This document shows, one piece after another, positions 31,480 through 40,226 of a DNA stretch of 64,000 nucleotides (position 1 is the stretch's first letter; each line of letters starts with the position of its first letter). The notes below the pieces were generated by a model, which ran no database searches, was not told the origin of the DNA, and worked only from the letters and a program-made list of their open reading frames with translations. The DNA comes from Sphingopyxis sp. UBA6723 (GTDB lineage Bacteria > Pseudomonadota > Alphaproteobacteria > Sphingomonadales > Sphingomonadaceae): contig NZ_DKIH01000011.1 of assembly GCF_002454115.1 (NCBI RefSeq), positions 181,690 through 245,689 on the forward strand. The letters are read 5' to 3'. A program made the position numbers and the translations under genes.

Positions 31480-33453
31480 GTGTTCGAGCGGGATGGCGAT
31501 ACCGAAACCGAAAAGCGGCGAGAGCGGCTACGCTTCTGGCTGACGATCGGCATGGCGACGATGCTGATCGGCATCGTCGGGGCGCTTGTCCTGCTGCTCG
31601 CGCGCGCCAGCGACAATTATGACCAGTCGCTGGGCTGGCAGACGCAGAGCCTGGAAGTCATCTCGCAGACCCGCTCGCTCGACGCGTCGCTCGCGCGCGC
31701 CGAGGCTGCGCTCGGGCGGTTCGCCGTCGGGCTGCAAAAGGAAGACGGTCGCGTTTACGAACAGCAATGGGGGCTGGCGCGGCAATATCTGACCCGGCTC
31801 GACCGCAGCGTGCGCGACAATGCCGCCCAGTCGAAGCTGGTCGATGACCTGACGGCCGAGATGGACAGCCGCGGCCGCCAGCTCGGCGACGCAGCGCTCA
31901 GCGCCAATTACAACCAGACCGTCGCCGCCATTTCCAAATATCATGCGGCGGGGCACGATGCCGGGCTCACCCGCATCGACAAGCTGCTCAACCAGATTAT
32001 TGCCAATGAACGTGCGCTGCTGCGCGAACGCAACCGCGTCGCCGCGGCCGATCGCGCCAGCCTGAAACAAGCGATATTGTTGTTTGCGTTGCTCGGCGCC
32101 GCGATCGCCGCGGTCGCGATCGGTACAACATTCTCGTTCGTCCGCGCCGAAGCCGAACGCCGCGTCGCGCGCCGTGAGCAAGTGGCGGAGAGCGAGCGCG
32201 CGATGCAACTGGAGGAAGCGGTCGAGGCGCGTACCGCCGAACTCGAACAGGCCAATATCGCGCTGCGCAGCGAGATGACCGAGCGCGCCGCAGCCGAAGC
32301 GCAGTTGCGGCAGGCGCAAAAGATGGAAGCCGTCGGCCAGCTCACCGGCGGCATCGCGCATGATTTCAACAATATGCTGGCGGTTGTTGTCGGCGGGCTC
32401 GAACTGGCGCAGCGCTGGCTGCCCGATACGCCGGAAAAGGCGGAGCGCCATCTTGCCAACGCGCTCGACGGCGCCAACCGCGCTGCTGACTTAACGCGGC
32501 GGCTGCTGACCTTTGCGCGGTCCGAACCCGCGCGCCCCGAAATGACCGATATCGACGCGTGCATCGCAGGCTTTGCCGAGCTGATCGCGCGAACGATTGG
32601 CGATCGCATCGCGCTGACGCTCGATTTGCAGGCCGATGGGCTGGCTTGCTGGCTCGACCGGCAACAGTTCGAAAATGCGCTGCTCAACCTTGCGGTCAAT
32701 GCGCGCGACGCGATGGACGGCCATGGCGCGCTCACCATTCGCACCCTCGACGACGGCGACGGCAAGGCGCTGGCGGTGCAGGTGATCGACACCGGATGCG
32801 GCATGTCGCCCGAGGTGCTGGAACGCGTGTTCGATCCCTTTTACACGACCAAACCTGCGGGACAGGGAACGGGCCTTGGCATGAGCCAGGTCTTTGCCTT
32901 TTGCCGCCAGTCGGGCGGCGAGGTGCAGATATCCTCGACCGAAGGCGAAGGGACCAGCGTCGCGATGCTGTTACCGGTGGCGAAAGCGCAGGCGGACCAG
33001 GCCACCGAACCGGTGGCCGGACCCGCCGACGGCGTCACATCCCCGGCCGAAGCCCTGCGCATTTTGGTGGTCGAAGACGACGAACGTGTGCTGACCGCGA
33101 CCGTCGATGCGGTCAGCGAACTGGGCCACAGCGTCGTCGCCTGCAGCAATCCGCGGGAGGCCGAGGCGCTGGTCGAGGGTCGGATGGCCGATGGCCAGGG
33201 CGGTTTCGACCTGATCCTGTCCGACGTGTTGATGCCCGACCTGACCGGCCCCGAAATGGTCGCGCAGCTCAAGCGGCGCTGGCCCGACCTGTCGGTGCTG
33301 TTCGTCACCGGCTATGCGGGCGATGCGAGCGAGGTCGCCAGTTTCGGCGACCATGACGTGCTGCGCAAACCCTTCACCCTGACCGCGCTCGATCAGGCGA
33401 TCCGGCGGTGCGGCGATGCGCGAGCGGTCGAGGGGCAGCGGCTGGCGGGGTAG
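31480..33453 (+). CDS. Hybrid sensor histidine kinase / response regulator
   Basis: A 657-residue membrane kinase with a GTG start. Order: membrane helix about 20-42; periplasmic CHASE3-like helical sensor about 45-190; second helix about 200-222; coiled coil about 225-285 (EAVEARTAELEQANIALRSE); HisKA with His294 in LTGGIAHDFNNML; HATPase about 400-510 (NLAVNARDAMDGHG, GTGLGMSQVF); receiver domain about 530-650 with phosphate-accepting Asp582 in LILSDVLMPD. It is of the HWE-unlike GGIAHDFNN class, whose receiver often feeds back on the kinase. It lies between spt and the lipid-kinase genes, which suggests but does not prove a link to envelope stress. Confidence 0.92.
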   Translation: MFERDGDTETEKRRERLRFWLTIGMATMLIGIVGALVLLLARASDNYDQSLGWQTQSLEVISQTRSLDASLARAEAALGRFAVGLQKEDGRVYEQQWGLARQYLTRLDRSVRDNAAQSKLVDDLTAEMDSRGRQLGDAALSANYNQTVAAISKYHAAGHDAGLTRIDKLLNQIIANERALLRERNRVAAADRASLKQAILLFALLGAAIAAVAIGTTFSFVRAEAERRVARREQVAESERAMQLEEAVEARTAELEQANIALRSEMTERAAAEAQLRQAQKMEAVGQLTGGIAHDFNNMLAVVVGGLELAQRWLPDTPEKAERHLANALDGANRAADLTRRLLTFARSEPARPEMTDIDACIAGFAELIARTIGDRIALTLDLQADGLACWLDRQQFENALLNLAVNARDAMDGHGALTIRTLDDGDGKALAVQVIDTGCGMSPEVLERVFDPFYTTKPAGQGTGLGMSQVFAFCRQSGGEVQISSTEGEGTSVAMLLPVAKAQADQATEPVAGPADGVTSPAEALRILVVEDDERVLTATVDAVSELGHSVVACSNPREAEALVEGRMADGQGGFDLILSDVLMPDLTGPEMVAQLKRRWPDLSVLFVTGYAGDASEVASFGDHDVLRKPFTLTALDQAIRRCGDARAVEGQRLAG

Positions 33454-33496
33454 ATGCTCGAAGCGTCGAGCGTGGAATCGGCATCATTCCCCGAGG

Positions 33497-33583
33497 CCGT
33501 TCGTGCTGAGCTTGTCGAAGCACCGTTCTTCTTCGCGACGTCGCCAAAAAAGAACGGCCCTTCGACAAGCTCAGGGCGAACGG
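33497..33583. repeat. Palindromic intergenic unit, family G
   Basis: Arms CCGTTCGTGCTGAGCTTGTC and GACAAGCTCAGGGCGAACGG around a centre with GTTCTTCTT/AAAAGAAC pairing. It lies between the convergent kinase and nucleotidyltransferase-like genes. Confidence 0.88.
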
Positions 33584-33643
33584 TTCACTTAATGGGAAAA
33601 AATGCCTCAAGGCTCCTCCTTCTGCGGAGAACCTCAAGGACAA

Positions 33644-34504
33644 CTACCGGATCGCGCCGCCCTTTATCAAACGCGGTACCAGCGTCAGCGCGGCGACCAG
33701 GGGCCAGCGGCGCTGCCACGGTTTGATCTCGATCTTGGTCCCGGCGTGGCGATTGATCTTCCACGCCAGATAATCGATCCCGCCCGCATAGGTCAGGCTG
33801 GCCTTGGCGAGCCGCGCGATGCTGAGCGCCTTGCCTTCGATCCGCCGCCGCGCCCAGGCGCCGCCGCGGGTGCCGGTCGGGATCGCCGCCATCGCGGGGA
33901 TGCTGAAGCGTTGGTAGCGCTCGGCGTCGGCATCAACCACCGACTGCGCGCGGCCGGTCCGCTCGGCGCGCAGTTCGACCGAATAGGTGAGCGCAAAGGC
34001 GCGGCGCCACCAGTCGAGCGGCGCCTCGCCATCGACAGCGCCCGCCGCCGCGAGCAAGGTCGGCGCGGCGCGTGCCACCGCGGCCACAGCGCGCTCGCGC
34101 GCGGTATCGTCGACCGCCCACACCAGCCGCGACGGCTGCGCAAAACGCGCCCACACCGACACGTTGCGCGTCTCTGTGCCGTTGAGGCGGTGAAAATCTG
34201 CCTCGCTGAGCACCGCATATTTGGCAATCAGCCCGCCATGCTGGAACGGAAAGACATTGGGCGGGATCAGCCGGTTGGCCGCCGCCATCCAGCGTTTGGG
34301 ATAGGCATCGGTATAGTCGGACACGATCAGGTAGAAATCGAGCATGAGCCCGTCGAGTTCACACTCGCGCAGGCAGCTGCCGTAAAACAGCACGGCGCGG
34401 GCGCTGCCCGGATATTCGGCGGCGATCGCCTGTGCCATCGCGGTAACGCGCGGATCGACCGGGGTCGACAGTTCGGCGCGGACCAGATCGATCAGGCTGG
34501 ACAT
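33644..34504 (-). CDS. Nucleotidyltransferase-like protein of the sphingolipid locus
   Basis: A 286-residue cytoplasmic protein. The start region has a nucleotidyltransferase-like strand-turn, AVLFYGSCLREC followed by GLMLDFYLIV, the position of the GS...DxD motif, but only one clear Asp is present, so activity is uncertain. The rest is helical with many Arg and Trp residues. Its ATG lies 10 bp after the stop of the lipid-kinase gene, so the two are one operon. A nucleotidyltransferase-annotated gene (cpgC) next to a ceramide kinase gene (cpgB) is known in Caulobacter ceramide-phosphoglycerate synthesis. By context this may be its counterpart; that identity is a hypothesis. Confidence 0.6.
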   Translation of the reverse strand: MSSLIDLVRAELSTPVDPRVTAMAQAIAAEYPGSARAVLFYGSCLRECELDGLMLDFYLIVSDYTDAYPKRWMAAANRLIPPNVFPFQHGGLIAKYAVLSEADFHRLNGTETRNVSVWARFAQPSRLVWAVDDTARERAVAAVARAAPTLLAAAGAVDGEAPLDWWRRAFALTYSVELRAERTGRAQSVVDADAERYQRFSIPAMAAIPTGTRGGAWARRRIEGKALSIARLAKASLTYAGGIDYLAWKINRHAGTKIEIKPWQRRWPLVAALTLVPRLIKGGAIR

Positions 34505-34514
34505 GCGCGAACGC

Positions 34515-35489
34515 TCAGGCGGCGAGGCGGAGGAACGGAACCGGCTGCGTCGAGGTCAGGATGATCGGCATGCCGTTCTTGGCCTGAAAAATCTCGCCGT
34601 CGAGGATGACGTTCGACCGCTCGCCCTCGATGCGGATTTCGTCGCCCTGCTGAAAATGGACACCGTTGAGCTGGTTCTGCCCCAGCGTCCCGCGCCAGGT
34701 CGCGCCGAGCATCCGGAACAGCGCGCCGAAGCCGCGGTCGACTGCAAGCAATTTCATCTGGCCGCTCTGCCCCGCGGCATCGTTGGTGCGAATGCTGAGC
34801 AACAGTTTTTCGAGCGTGGTGACGATCAGGAGCGAGAATTTGCCCTTGAACTCGCCCTGCCGGATTAGCGATACCGTCATCGCCTCAGGCTTGGGCGGCA
34901 GGCGCCCGCCGCCGAGGCCAAAGAGCAGAGCCGACAGGCCAAGGATCGCCGCCAGAAAATGCGATACCCCGTTCGGCAGACCGAGCGGATAGATGCGATT
35001 GCGGCAATAAAGCATGACGTCGGCGAGATAGGCTCCGCCAAGGAACATGCCAAGCACCGGTCGCGTTTCACCGCCGCTGTCGAGCGAGATCAACTGGCGC
35101 TGGATCACATGATCGTCGAGCCGGCCCGATTCGACCAGCTCGATCACCCGCTGCAACGCCTTGATCGGGTCGCCCGCGGCGCCCAGGTCGAGCGCGATCA
35201 AATTGGTCTTGCCGTTCGGCAGCACCGCGACCGGCGGCGGCGAACCGCCGAAATGGCCGCCCGAATACAGCTCGGTCAGCGCGGCCTGCACCGTGCCGTC
35301 ACCGCCGTTGATGACGACGACGCGCGGGGACACCATCGCGATGGTGCGGATCGCCTCGCCGATCTGGTCGACGTCCTCGACCTCGTAGTGAAAAATATCG
35401 GGGTGCGCTGCGCAATATTCGCGAACCCGCGGCAACAGGGCACGGTTGCCGGTCGAACGCGGATTGGAAAGAAGCGCGACGCTGGCCAT
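34515..35489 (-). CDS. Diacylglycerol/ceramide kinase-family lipid kinase
   Basis: A 324-residue protein of the DAGK catalytic family. It starts MASVALLSNPRSTGNRALLP, holds the ATP-binding GGDGT motif in VVVINGGDGTVQAALTEL, and a second-domain pattern GNE-like region around LPNGKTNLIALDLG. The family phosphorylates lipid hydroxyls (diacylglycerol, sphingosine, ceramide) at the membrane. A ceramide as substrate is favoured here by neighbouring spt, and by the Caulobacter ceramide kinase CpgB, which belongs to this family. It is 7 bp downstream of the DUF2141 gene and 10 bp upstream of the nucleotidyltransferase-like gene. Confidence 0.85.
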   Translation of the reverse strand: MASVALLSNPRSTGNRALLPRVREYCAAHPDIFHYEVEDVDQIGEAIRTIAMVSPRVVVINGGDGTVQAALTELYSGGHFGGSPPPVAVLPNGKTNLIALDLGAAGDPIKALQRVIELVESGRLDDHVIQRQLISLDSGGETRPVLGMFLGGAYLADVMLYCRNRIYPLGLPNGVSHFLAAILGLSALLFGLGGGRLPPKPEAMTVSLIRQGEFKGKFSLLIVTTLEKLLLSIRTNDAAGQSGQMKLLAVDRGFGALFRMLGATWRGTLGQNQLNGVHFQQGDEIRIEGERSNVILDGEIFQAKNGMPIILTSTQPVPFLRLAA

Positions 35490-35496
35490 TGGATCC

Positions 35497-36012
35497 CTAT
35501 TCTACCGGGTCGAACGACAGGCCGTTGACGTAGTTCAGCACCACCGGCACGCGCTTGGTGGCGCCGCCGACGGCAAAGCTGACCGTCGCCAATTTGGGCT
35601 TCCGCTTGAAGATGAAATCGCTGACCTTCATGTCGGGATTGCCCGACAGACCCGCGCCGTCGCTGCGATCCGACTTGCCATTGCCGTTCATGTCATGGCG
35701 CACCGAGACGACATAGCTGCCCGGCTGCTTGACCGGGACGCAGACCGACATGGTACCAGCCCGCGACACGGGCACGTCGACCCGCTCGATCCATTTGCGC
35801 TTTTCCAGATAATTGCTGTTCGCGCTGTAAATCTGGACCCGCACCGTCCCGGTGCGCGCCTTGAACCCGCGCACGTCAACCTGCACCGCGGTGGCGTTGC
35901 TGTTGCACAGTGCCGCCGCCGGACCCAATGCCGCACCCTGCGCCGCGACGGGCGCGATCAGCGCACCGGCAGCGCCAGCGGCGAGCAGGCCGGCGAGAAA
36001 AATTTTCGACAT
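35497..36012 (-). CDS. DUF2141 secreted protein
   Basis: The ATG at 36012 gives 171 residues with a signal peptide (MSKIFLAGLLAAGAAGALIA, cleaved after VAAQ). The mature part is a DUF2141 beta-sandwich: VQVDVRGFKARTGTVRVQIY, then YVVSVRHDMNGNGKSDRSDG, where Asp and Asn residues resemble a calcium-binding loop, and ATVSFAVGGATKRVPVVLNY. It is likely periplasmic. The function of the family is unknown. It is the first gene of the operon with the lipid kinase, so it may bind or carry an envelope lipid. Confidence 0.8.
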   Translation of the reverse strand: MSKIFLAGLLAAGAAGALIAPVAAQGAALGPAAALCNSNATAVQVDVRGFKARTGTVRVQIYSANSNYLEKRKWIERVDVPVSRAGTMSVCVPVKQPGSYVVSVRHDMNGNGKSDRSDGAGLSGNPDMKVSDFIFKRKPKLATVSFAVGGATKRVPVVLNYVNGLSFDPVE

Positions 36013-36144
36013 GACCTCAATACCTCCAGAGGTTATAGCCACGCCAGCAAACGCAAAAGCACGTGCCGACACGGGTTCCTGTCGCCCTTGATCGGCATAT
36101 CGGAACCATTTGCGGCCAAATCATGGTGATGGGGCGACGAAAGA

Positions 36145-37365
36145 TTGAATAAGCTGCCTGCGATCGACCGCTACATCGCGCGTCTCATCTTCTTTCCCAT
36201 GGTCGGCACGCTGGTGCTGTCGGCGATGCTGCTCGTGCTCGAAAAAATGCTGCGGCTGTTCGACTTCGTCGCCACCGAGGGCGGCCCGGTCAGCATCGTG
36301 TGGCGGATGCTGGCGAATCTGATCCCCGAATATCTCTCGCTGGGCATCCCGATCGGGCTGATGCTGGGCATCTTGCTGGCTTTCAGAAAGCTGGCGACGA
36401 CGAGCGAGCTCGATGTGCTGAAGGGCGTCGGGATGAGCTTCGGGCGGCTGATGCGCATGCCTTTTGCTTTTGCGATTGCGCTCGCAGCGCTCAATCTGGC
36501 GATTGTCGGCTTCATTCAGCCGGTTGCGCGCTATGCTTATGAAGGCTTGCAATTCGAGCTGCGCTCCGGCGCGCTCGGAGCGTCGATCAAGGTCGGCGAA
36601 TTTACCAAGCTGGGTGACCGCATGACGCTGCGGATCGAGGAAAGCTTTGACGACGGCAAATCGCTGCGCGGCATTTTTGTGCGCGGCGACAATAATGACG
36701 GCCAGCGCGTGTCGGCGACTGCGGCGCGCGGCCAGTTCCTGGCTACCGACGATCCCAACACGATCATCCTGCGCTTGTCGCAAGGGGTGCTGATCCATGA
36801 ATCGCCGAAATTTTCGGTCCCGCGCGTGCTGACCTTCGACAATCATGACTTGCCGATCCCGCTGCCCAAGATTGAGGCGTTCCGCCTGCGCGGCGGCGCC
36901 GACCGCGAAATGACGATCCCCGAGCTGTTCGTCGCGGGCAAGGATCAGAGCCAGTCCGAGCAGACGCGGCTCGAATCGCGCGCCAATTTCCATTTCCGCA
37001 TCGTCGAAGTGCTGTCGATGTTCCTGATCCCGCTGATCGCAATCGCGCTGGCGATCCCGCCCAAACGGTCGACCTCGTCGCTTGGCGTGTTTCTGTCGAT
37101 CGTGCTGCTGGTGACCCAGCACAAGATCAACCAATATGCCGAGGATATGGGCGCGCGCGGGGTGATCGATCCGGTGATCGCGCTGTGGGTGCCGTTCCTG
37201 CTGTTCGCGGCGCTGGCGATCTGGATGTATTATGTCGTCGCCCATGTGCCGGGCGGCCAGCCGATCGGCGCGCTCGAACGCGTGGCAGCGAAGGCCGCGC
37301 AAAAGATTCGCGGGCTGCTGACGCTGTTCCAGCGTAAGCCGCGGGCGGTGGAGAGTTTGACCTAA
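36145..37365 (+). CDS. lptF: LptF-type permease (YjgP/YjgQ family)
   Basis: A 406-residue inner-membrane protein read from a TTG start (MNKLPAIDRYIARLIFFPMV); no in-frame ATG fits. Two blocks of three membrane helices (about 15-120 and 285-365) flank a periplasmic beta-jellyroll domain (about 140-265). Motifs: SLGIPIGLMLGILLAFRKL, and after it TSELDVLKGVGMS, the coupling helix that touches LptB. With LptG and LptB2 it pulls lipid from the inner membrane into the Lpt bridge. Its stop is followed at once by lptG. In sphingomonads, which carry glycosphingolipids in place of LPS, the cargo is uncertain. Confidence 0.92.
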   Translation: MNKLPAIDRYIARLIFFPMVGTLVLSAMLLVLEKMLRLFDFVATEGGPVSIVWRMLANLIPEYLSLGIPIGLMLGILLAFRKLATTSELDVLKGVGMSFGRLMRMPFAFAIALAALNLAIVGFIQPVARYAYEGLQFELRSGALGASIKVGEFTKLGDRMTLRIEESFDDGKSLRGIFVRGDNNDGQRVSATAARGQFLATDDPNTIILRLSQGVLIHESPKFSVPRVLTFDNHDLPIPLPKIEAFRLRGGADREMTIPELFVAGKDQSQSEQTRLESRANFHFRIVEVLSMFLIPLIAIALAIPPKRSTSSLGVFLSIVLLVTQHKINQYAEDMGARGVIDPVIALWVPFLLFAALAIWMYYVVAHVPGGQPIGALERVAAKAAQKIRGLLTLFQRKPRAVESLT

Positions 37366-38463
37366 ATGCACCAGCTCCACTTTTTCCCGTCGCGCACGAT
37401 GGCGATGTATGTCGGCCGCCTGTTCCTGGTGCGCTCCTTCTCGATCCTGTTTGCGCTGGTGCTGATCCTGCAAACGCTCGACCTGCTCGGCGAAAGCGGC
37501 AAGATATTGGCGGTCGCAGGCAACAGCGACGCGGACGTCTGGCGCTATGTCGGGATGCGGCTGCCGCAGATTATCGAGACCTTCCTGCCCTTTTCGGTGC
37601 TGCTCGGCACGATATTGACGCTGATCACGCTCAATCAGAACAGCGAGGTCGTCGCGATGAAGGCGTCGGGGATGTCGGCGCATCAGGTGCTCGCGCCTTT
37701 GTTCCTCGCCGCATTGCTCGTCGCCGGGATCAGCTTTGCGTTCAACGAACGCATCGTAACCCGTTCGACCGCGGCGCTCAGCGCCTGGCAAAAGGTCGAG
37801 TATAAGCGCGTCCCCGCCGACAATGGGGTGCGCAGCAATATCTGGGTCCGCGACGGCGACAATCTGATCAACGCGGTGACGGTCGAGACCGGCGGGCCGT
37901 CGATCGTCCTGCGCGGCGTCACCATCTACGAACGCACCGGCGGGGTGCTGTCTTCGATGCTGAAAGCCGACAGCGCGCGGTCGGTCGCGGGGGGATGGGA
38001 AATGTCGGGCGCGACCCGCTTCCTGCGCCGCTCCGGGACGGTAGAACCGCTCGGCACGATTGTCGCGGCGCCCAATGTGCGCCCCGATCAGTTCACGCTG
38101 GCGCAGGTCGATGGCGACGAATTGCCCTTCCTCCAACTCCGCGCGGCGATTGCCGATCTGGAGGCCGCGGGGCGACCGGTCAACGCGCTGAAAGGCGTGT
38201 TGTGGCACAAGATTTCGGGGCCGTTGTCGGCGATATTGATGCCGCTGCTCGGCGCGGTCGCGGCGTTCGGGCTGGCGCGATCGGGCAAGCTGTTCATCCG
38301 TGCGATTTTCGGCATGGCGCTGGGCTTCGCCTATTTCGTCGCCGACAATTTCGCGCTGGCGATGGGGGATCTGGGCGCTTACTCGCCGTTTCTGGCGGCG
38401 TGGGGTCCGTTCATATTATTTGCGCTGATTGGTGAGATGATTTTGATCCGGACCGAGGAATAG
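37366..38463 (+). CDS. lptG: LptG-type permease (YjgP/YjgQ family)
   Basis: A 365-residue partner of LptF with the same plan: three helices, periplasmic domain about 135-255, three helices. Motifs: FLPFSVLLGTILTLITLNQN, SEVVAMKASGMSAHQVLAP (coupling helix) and KISGPLSAILMPLLGAVAAF. ATG immediately follows the lptF stop (TAA-ATG), showing coupled translation. The pair lies next to ceramide-kinase-like, spt and desaturase genes. Confidence 0.93.
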   Translation: MHQLHFFPSRTMAMYVGRLFLVRSFSILFALVLILQTLDLLGESGKILAVAGNSDADVWRYVGMRLPQIIETFLPFSVLLGTILTLITLNQNSEVVAMKASGMSAHQVLAPLFLAALLVAGISFAFNERIVTRSTAALSAWQKVEYKRVPADNGVRSNIWVRDGDNLINAVTVETGGPSIVLRGVTIYERTGGVLSSMLKADSARSVAGGWEMSGATRFLRRSGTVEPLGTIVAAPNVRPDQFTLAQVDGDELPFLQLRAAIADLEAAGRPVNALKGVLWHKISGPLSAILMPLLGAVAAFGLARSGKLFIRAIFGMALGFAYFVADNFALAMGDLGAYSPFLAAWGPFILFALIGEMILIRTEE

Positions 38464-38487
38464 GACGGCGCGCTGGATGGAAGCCGA

Positions 38488-38763
38488 ATGATGGGGTGGT
38501 GCACAAACTATCGGTCGAAAACGGTTTCCGATATGTACACGGGCGAACCTTTCGGCCCCGAAAAATTGACCATGCTCGGGCCGATATTGGTTGGCGGGGC
38601 GATATTCGCGGCAGTCGATATTGGGTTCGGGCTCACGTTCCCCTATCGGATCATCTTGCTGACAGCCTTGATGACGCCGGGCGCAATCTGGTTCGTTTAC
38701 CTGACATATCATATTTACAAGTCTCTTCGGCTGTGGGCGGCAACCAAAGACCAACGGGATTGA
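38488..38763 (+). CDS. Small two-helix membrane protein, unknown
   Basis: Up to 91 residues with two hydrophobic helices: MLGPILVGGAIFAAVDIGFGL and a second from ILLTALMTPGAIWFVYLTY. The start is unsure: ATG at 38488 follows a GGATGGAAG that could bind the ribosome, and ATG at 38533 gives 76 residues. It lies 24 bp after lptG and may be co-transcribed. No family is recognised. Composition is less GC-biased than its neighbours at third positions, so it could also be a recent gene. Confidence 0.5.
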   Translation: MMGWCTNYRSKTVSDMYTGEPFGPEKLTMLGPILVGGAIFAAVDIGFGLTFPYRIILLTALMTPGAIWFVYLTYHIYKSLRLWAATKDQRD

Positions 38764-38797
38764 ATGCTGTTCGGCCAGCAAAGACATTCACTATCAT

Positions 38798-38875
38798 CGT
38801 CATCCCGGCGAAGGCCGGGATCTCGCCCTTGCAGTCGTACGAGAGGGTGAGATCCCGGCCTTCGCCGGGATGACG
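38798..38875. repeat. Palindromic intergenic unit, family A (copy 2)
   Basis: Arms CGTCATCCCGGCGAAGGCCG and CGGCCTTCGCCGGGATGACG are exact complements; an inner CTCGCCCTT/GAGGGTGAG pair extends the stem. Together with the unit right after it, it separates the lptFG block from the desaturase gene. Confidence 0.92.
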
Positions 38876-38904
38876 AATGGTAAATAGTTTACGACGACGA
38901 CGAG

Positions 38905-38994
38905 CCGTCGCCCCCGCGAAGGCGGGGCCGCTGTCGGTTTAATCAGCAGCGCGGGAATAGGCGGCTAGCGGCCCCCGCCTCCGCGGGGGCGACG
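38905..38994. repeat. Palindromic intergenic unit, family B (copy 2)
   Basis: Arms GTCGCCCCCGCGAAGGCGGG and CCCGCCTCCGCGGGGGCGAC. The centre (TGTCGGTTTA, then ATAGGCGG and AGCGG) matches the centre of the unit at 7271-7362, so the conserved unit is about 90 bp and not just the stems. Confidence 0.9.
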
Positions 38995-39002
38995 CAGCTC
39001 CC

Positions 39003-40109
39003 TCAGGCCGCAACACCCCGTGCCGAACCCGCAACCAGATTCCCCACCAGCTTCGGCAGGCTGTCGTAATTCGCACCATGATATTGCGAATCCGCGGGCA
39101 GCACATCCTTCAACCGGCGATGCGCCTCGGCGAGCGCATGATAGGGGACGCCCGGCAGCAGATGGTGCAGCGCGTGATAGCGCAGCCCCACCGGCGCCCA
39201 CAGCTCGGGCAGCAAGCCCGGCGGCGGTACGTTGACGCTGTCAAGGAACTGGCCGGTCACGGTCAGAACTTCGCCGTCATTTTCCCACAGATGCGCCACC
39301 AGCGTGCGGATCTGGTTGAGCACCAGCGTCGCCGCGGCAATCGCGCCAAAGATCAGCAGCGCGTGCAGCGGCACCCAACCGAACACGCCCGCGGCGATCA
39401 GCAGGCTCGACCACGCCCACGCGCCGCCTTCCTGCCACGCCCACATGCGGCGAAAATCGCCGTCGGGCGCCTTGCGGCGGAACAACGGGTTGATGATCAT
39501 CCCCGAATAGCGTTCCACAACGATCCGGCGTAGCGGCGGGATCAGGAACGACAGCGGGGTCAGCACCGCATAGCGGAACAGCAAGGCGATCGGCGCGAAC
39601 GCCGCGGCGACCACGAACAGCGGCACCGTCCACGGCTTCATCAGCGCGAGCGGCAGATATTCGGGATCATCGACCGTGCCATATTTGGTGCGGTTGTGGT
39701 GCAGGCTGTGGATGCCCTCATACATGTATGACGGGATCAGCAGCGGCACGCCGACGAGCAGATTCCAGGCGAAGCGGAAGCCCGGCAGCGCGTTTTTGCG
39801 GATGTGCGTGAGTTCGTGGATGAAGCTGCCGGCGCGATAGAGCGCGAGGATTGCGATCAGCGCGGCGGCGAGCGCCCACGCGGTCGTCGGCGCCAAAATC
39901 GCGCCCGCGACGCCAGCGTAACCGATGAGGGCCGACGCCAGAAAATCGGTCCAGTAAATCCGCGCGTTGGGCGTGACGAGGTCGCGCGTCAGCTCGGACG
40001 CGGCGCGGATCATCGCCATATCGTCGGCAATCGCCGACTTGGGTGTCTTTACCGCAGCAGGCGCGAAAGGCGTCGCGACCCGATCGGCGGGGGGATTGAT
40101 CGTCGTCAT
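39003..40109 (-). CDS. Fatty-acid desaturase-family membrane enzyme
   Basis: A 368-residue integral membrane di-iron enzyme. The three histidine boxes are present: HELTH (98-102), HSLHH (134-138) and HALHH near residue 313. About four to five membrane helices surround them. Such enzymes desaturate or hydroxylate acyl or sphingoid chains with O2. It lies divergent from the GNAT gene that may be the ceramide synthase, and near spt, so sphingoid base or ceramide acyl chain are reasonable substrates. This is inference; phospholipid acyl chains are the alternative. Confidence 0.85.
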   Translation of the reverse strand: MTTINPPADRVATPFAPAAVKTPKSAIADDMAMIRAASELTRDLVTPNARIYWTDFLASALIGYAGVAGAILAPTTAWALAAALIAILALYRAGSFIHELTHIRKNALPGFRFAWNLLVGVPLLIPSYMYEGIHSLHHNRTKYGTVDDPEYLPLALMKPWTVPLFVVAAAFAPIALLFRYAVLTPLSFLIPPLRRIVVERYSGMIINPLFRRKAPDGDFRRMWAWQEGGAWAWSSLLIAAGVFGWVPLHALLIFGAIAAATLVLNQIRTLVAHLWENDGEVLTVTGQFLDSVNVPPPGLLPELWAPVGLRYHALHHLLPGVPYHALAEAHRRLKDVLPADSQYHGANYDSLPKLVGNLVAGSARGVAA

Positions 40110-40226
40110 AACGCTTCCAACACCATAGTTTCATGGCAGCAAAATGGCCAAATGCGGGTCGCCACTGCCACCGCAATGCCGTAATGCCTCGTCACAAATA
40201 TAGGTCAGCCAATTCAGGAAACCAGT

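Noticed and set aside
29111..33453. Complete Pycsar defence system
   Set aside because: Only the effector-like protein is present; none of the neighbours is a nucleotide cyclase.
36121..38208. A 695-residue minus-strand frame opposite lptFG
   Set aside because: Arg/His/Gln-rich antisense shadow typical of GC-rich DNA; lptF and lptG on the other strand are intact and recognisable.
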